64,000 nt of DNA. Origin: Agathobacter rectalis ATCC 33656 (lineage in GTDB: Bacteria; Bacillota; Clostridia; Lachnospirales; Lachnospiraceae). Numbering within the stretch: the first letter of the stretch is position 1; every line of letters begins with the position of its first letter. A program made the position numbers and the translations under genes. The stretch spans positions 2,047,501-2,111,500 of the forward strand of contig NC_012781.1 of the NCBI RefSeq assembly GCF_000020605.1. The letters run 5' to 3'. The notes beneath the pieces are model-generated. The model saw nothing but the letters and a program-made list of their open reading frames with translations, was not told where the DNA came from and made no database searches. Shown in pieces: positions 62,420 through 64,000 of the stretch.

Positions 62420-62449
62420 CCCGGAGCACCATAAACCTGATACTCCGGG
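62420..62449 (-). terminator. Hairpin after the DUF1540 gene
   Basis: A 7-bp stem CCCGGAG/CTCCGGG with a 16-nt loop; the following tail ACATATATTTT is only moderately T-rich, so termination may be partial. Confidence 0.5.
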
Positions 62450-62474
62450 CAACTGTCATTATGCGTCTCTTAGT

Positions 62475-62792
62475 CTACGCCTGACACTCAAAGCTTGCAC
62501 ACTCTGTACTGCACTTGTTTGGTGTACAGTTTTTCTTGATGCCAATCTGATTGGCCATGCAGCTATTGTGATCATTGTACTTACACTTTGCCGCATCACA
62601 GTGCACATCTGTCTCCTTGTGAATAGCTAACTCTGCAGATACCTCACAGTCACAGGCCTTGTTTGAAAAGCTGCCACACTGTGTATCGCAGGCTTTCTTT
62701 GCCTTAGTTCCTTTCACATCGATTTCTCTGAGCTTACAGCAGTTATCTGCATTATACGCACATTTTTCAACATTACAATCAAGTCTTGTCAT
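62475..62792 (-). CDS. Two-domain DUF1540 cysteine-rich protein
   Basis: A 105-residue protein with two copies of the DUF1540 module, each with four or more cysteines: LDCNVEKCAYNADNCCKLREIDV (described, about 4-26) followed by CDTQCGSF, and VHCDAAKCKYNDHNSCMANQIGI (about 63-85) followed by CSTECASF. The spacing suggests metal binding. Function is unknown; related proteins occur widely in spore-forming Clostridia. It stands alone between thrS and lgt. Confidence 0.85.
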   Translation of the reverse strand: MTRLDCNVEKCAYNADNCCKLREIDVKGTKAKKACDTQCGSFSNKACDCEVSAELAIHKETDVHCDAAKCKYNDHNSCMANQIGIKKNCTPNKCSTECASFECQA

Positions 62793-62861
62793 ACTTTTGC
62801 CTCCTTTGCTTATGCATAGGCTAGTATGTCCTGATTGATTTTTTTTATGCTTTTTAATTAA

Positions 62862-64000
62862 TTATCTGTGTTTTTCCTCTTCCGGAAGCTCCACTCTGAT
62901 TTCCTTTGTACGGATTTCCTTGCAAATCTGGTCGATGAAATCTGAAAGTGGCTTAACACCCTCATTTCCTTCAAAACGGCTTCTTACCGATACTGTGCCG
63001 TCTGCCTCCTCGTCAGCTCCGACAACAAGCATATATGGAAGCTTATCCATACGAGCCTCTCTGATCTTGTATCCGATCTTCTCAGCTCTGTTGTCAACTG
63101 TCACATCGACATCATTGCGCTTAAGCTCATCTGCTACCTTTTTAGCATAATCAGCATACTTCTCTGAGATAGGAAGTACTCTTACCTGCTCAGGGCAGAG
63201 CCATGTAGGGAACTTGCCTGCGTAGTGCTCGATAAGCCATGCAAGTGTACGCTCATAGCAGCCGAGTGATGTACGGTGGATGATGTATGGACGGATTTTA
63301 TCGCCGTTTTGATCAATATAGTACAGATCAAAATTCTCAGCAATAGCACAGTCGAGCTGTATTGTTACCATGGTATCCTCTTTACCGTATACGTTCTTGG
63401 CCTGGATATCAATCTTTGGTCCGTAGAATGCAGCCTCGCCATCGGCCTCAACAAAAGGAACATTTTCCTCAATAAGGATGTTACGAAGAACCTCCTGTGT
63501 TGAGTTCCAGTACTCATCATCTCCTAAATACTTTTCTGTGTTCTTTGGATCCCATTTTGAAAGACGGTATGTCACATCATTCTCGAGTCCCAGCACCTTA
63601 AGGACATATCTGTTAAGATTGAAGCATGCCTTGAGCTCCTCCTCACACTGGTCAGGACGGATAACATTGTGACCCTCTGAGATAGTAAACTGTCTGACAC
63701 GTGTCAGTCCGTGCATCTCTCCCGAATCCTCGTTTCTAAACAGTGTGGATGTCTCACCCATTCTGTAAGGCAGATCTCTGTATGAGTGCTGCTTTGCCTT
63801 GTATACATAATACTGGAACGGACATGTCATCGGGCGAAGTGCCATAACCTCTTCCTCGCCGTCCTTCTCAGGATCTCCGAGAACAAACATGCCGTCAAGA
63901 TAATGATCCCAGTGTCCTGAAATCTTGTACAGGTCTGATTTTGCCATGAGTGGTGTCTTTGTACGCACATAGCCCCACTCCTTATCCTCGAGGTCCTCAA
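62862..64000 (-). CDS. thrS: Threonyl-tRNA synthetase (C-terminal part)
   Basis: About 380 residues of the catalytic and anticodon-binding domains; the N-terminal TGS and editing part lies outside the window. The frame continues through the right edge (EDKEWGYVRTKTPLMAKSDLYKISGHWDHY, split), so the GTG at 63968 is not the start. Motif 2 is LFRNEDSGEMHGLTRVRQFT, and RPYIIHRTSLGCYERTLAWLIEHYAG contains motif 3. The zinc-site region has MTCPF, a later His and a C-terminal H. QFTISEGHNV replaces the usual QFTxDDAHIF. The HGTP anticodon domain (VRVLPISEKYADYAKKV) is complete. Confidence 0.93.
   Translation of the reverse strand, partial: EDLEDKEWGYVRTKTPLMAKSDLYKISGHWDHYLDGMFVLGDPEKDGEEEVMALRPMTCPFQYYVYKAKQHSYRDLPYRMGETSTLFRNEDSGEMHGLTRVRQFTISEGHNVIRPDQCEEELKACFNLNRYVLKVLGLENDVTYRLSKWDPKNTEKYLGDDEYWNSTQEVLRNILIEENVPFVEADGEAAFYGPKIDIQAKNVYGKEDTMVTIQLDCAIAENFDLYYIDQNGDKIRPYIIHRTSLGCYERTLAWLIEHYAGKFPTWLCPEQVRVLPISEKYADYAKKVADELKRNDVDVTVDNRAEKIGYKIREARMDKLPYMLVVGADEEADGTVSVRSRFEGNEGVKPLSDFIDQICKEIRTKEIRVELPEEEKHR

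Overview
The window is a stretch of chromosome from a spore-forming, low-to-moderate GC Firmicute. Gene content and protein style point to the family Lachnospiraceae, probably close to Agathobacter (Eubacterium) rectale or Roseburia. The evidence is a full set of sporulation genes (spoIIIAA-AH, spoIVB, spoIIGA, sigE, sigG), paired glgC/glgD, a DUF1540 protein, a QueT transporter with a preQ1 riboswitch, and a group IIC intron like those of gut Clostridia. The genus is inference; no rRNA is present. Almost every gene is on the minus strand, so the natural reading direction is from high to low coordinates. The few plus-strand genes (MATE transporter, K+/H+ antiporter, DAHP synthase, an ECF S component, queT) each stand alone, and most have a clear promoter.

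Layout from high to low coordinate: thrS (cut by the window edge), DUF1540 protein, lgt. Next is the division and cell-wall (dcw) cluster mraZ-rsmH-ftsL-pbp-pbp/spoVD-murD-ftsW/spoVE-ftsQ-ftsZ, which lacks mraY and murG. It is followed by spoIIGA-sigE, a beta-CASP nuclease, queT, an HD-GYP protein, sigG, an ECF S component, argS, a large palindromic repeat, and the spoIIIA operon. Then come prfC, recA-recX, rny, an alcohol dehydrogenase, a Nudix hydrolase, DAHP synthase, tRNA-Arg(CCG), an SH3 protein, a pseudouridine synthase, ligA and metA. Below these are glgC-glgD, an Asp23 protein, and the isoprenoid/DNA-repair run nusB-xseA-xseB-ispA-dxs-tlyA-nadK-argR-recN. The rest is a K+/H+ antiporter, spoIVB, a MATE pump, metF, a second copy of the palindromic repeat split by a group IIC intron, an SNF-family symporter, and pilB-pilT type ATPases.

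The genes group into peptidoglycan synthesis and division, the mother-cell/forespore signalling route (SigE activation by SpoIIGA, the SpoIIIA channel, SigG, SpoIVB), DNA repair under a LexA-type operator (recA), isoprenoid supply, glycogen synthesis and methionine supply.

The most unusual object is a pair of palindromic elements of about 274 nt (3885-6063 once the intron is removed, and 41879-42153). Their long arms differ in sequence but each copy pairs along its whole length, and they enclose a conserved core of about 100 nt with twin hairpins whose loops read ATGGAC and (A)CGGAC. One copy hosts a group IIC intron just downstream of one of these hairpins. The other lies 24 nt upstream of the spoIIIAA start codon. 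Other points are a likely AUU start for SpoIIGA, several UUG starts in the division cluster, a very short SpoIIIAF, a LigA with altered motifs, and a PBP with KTA in place of KTG.
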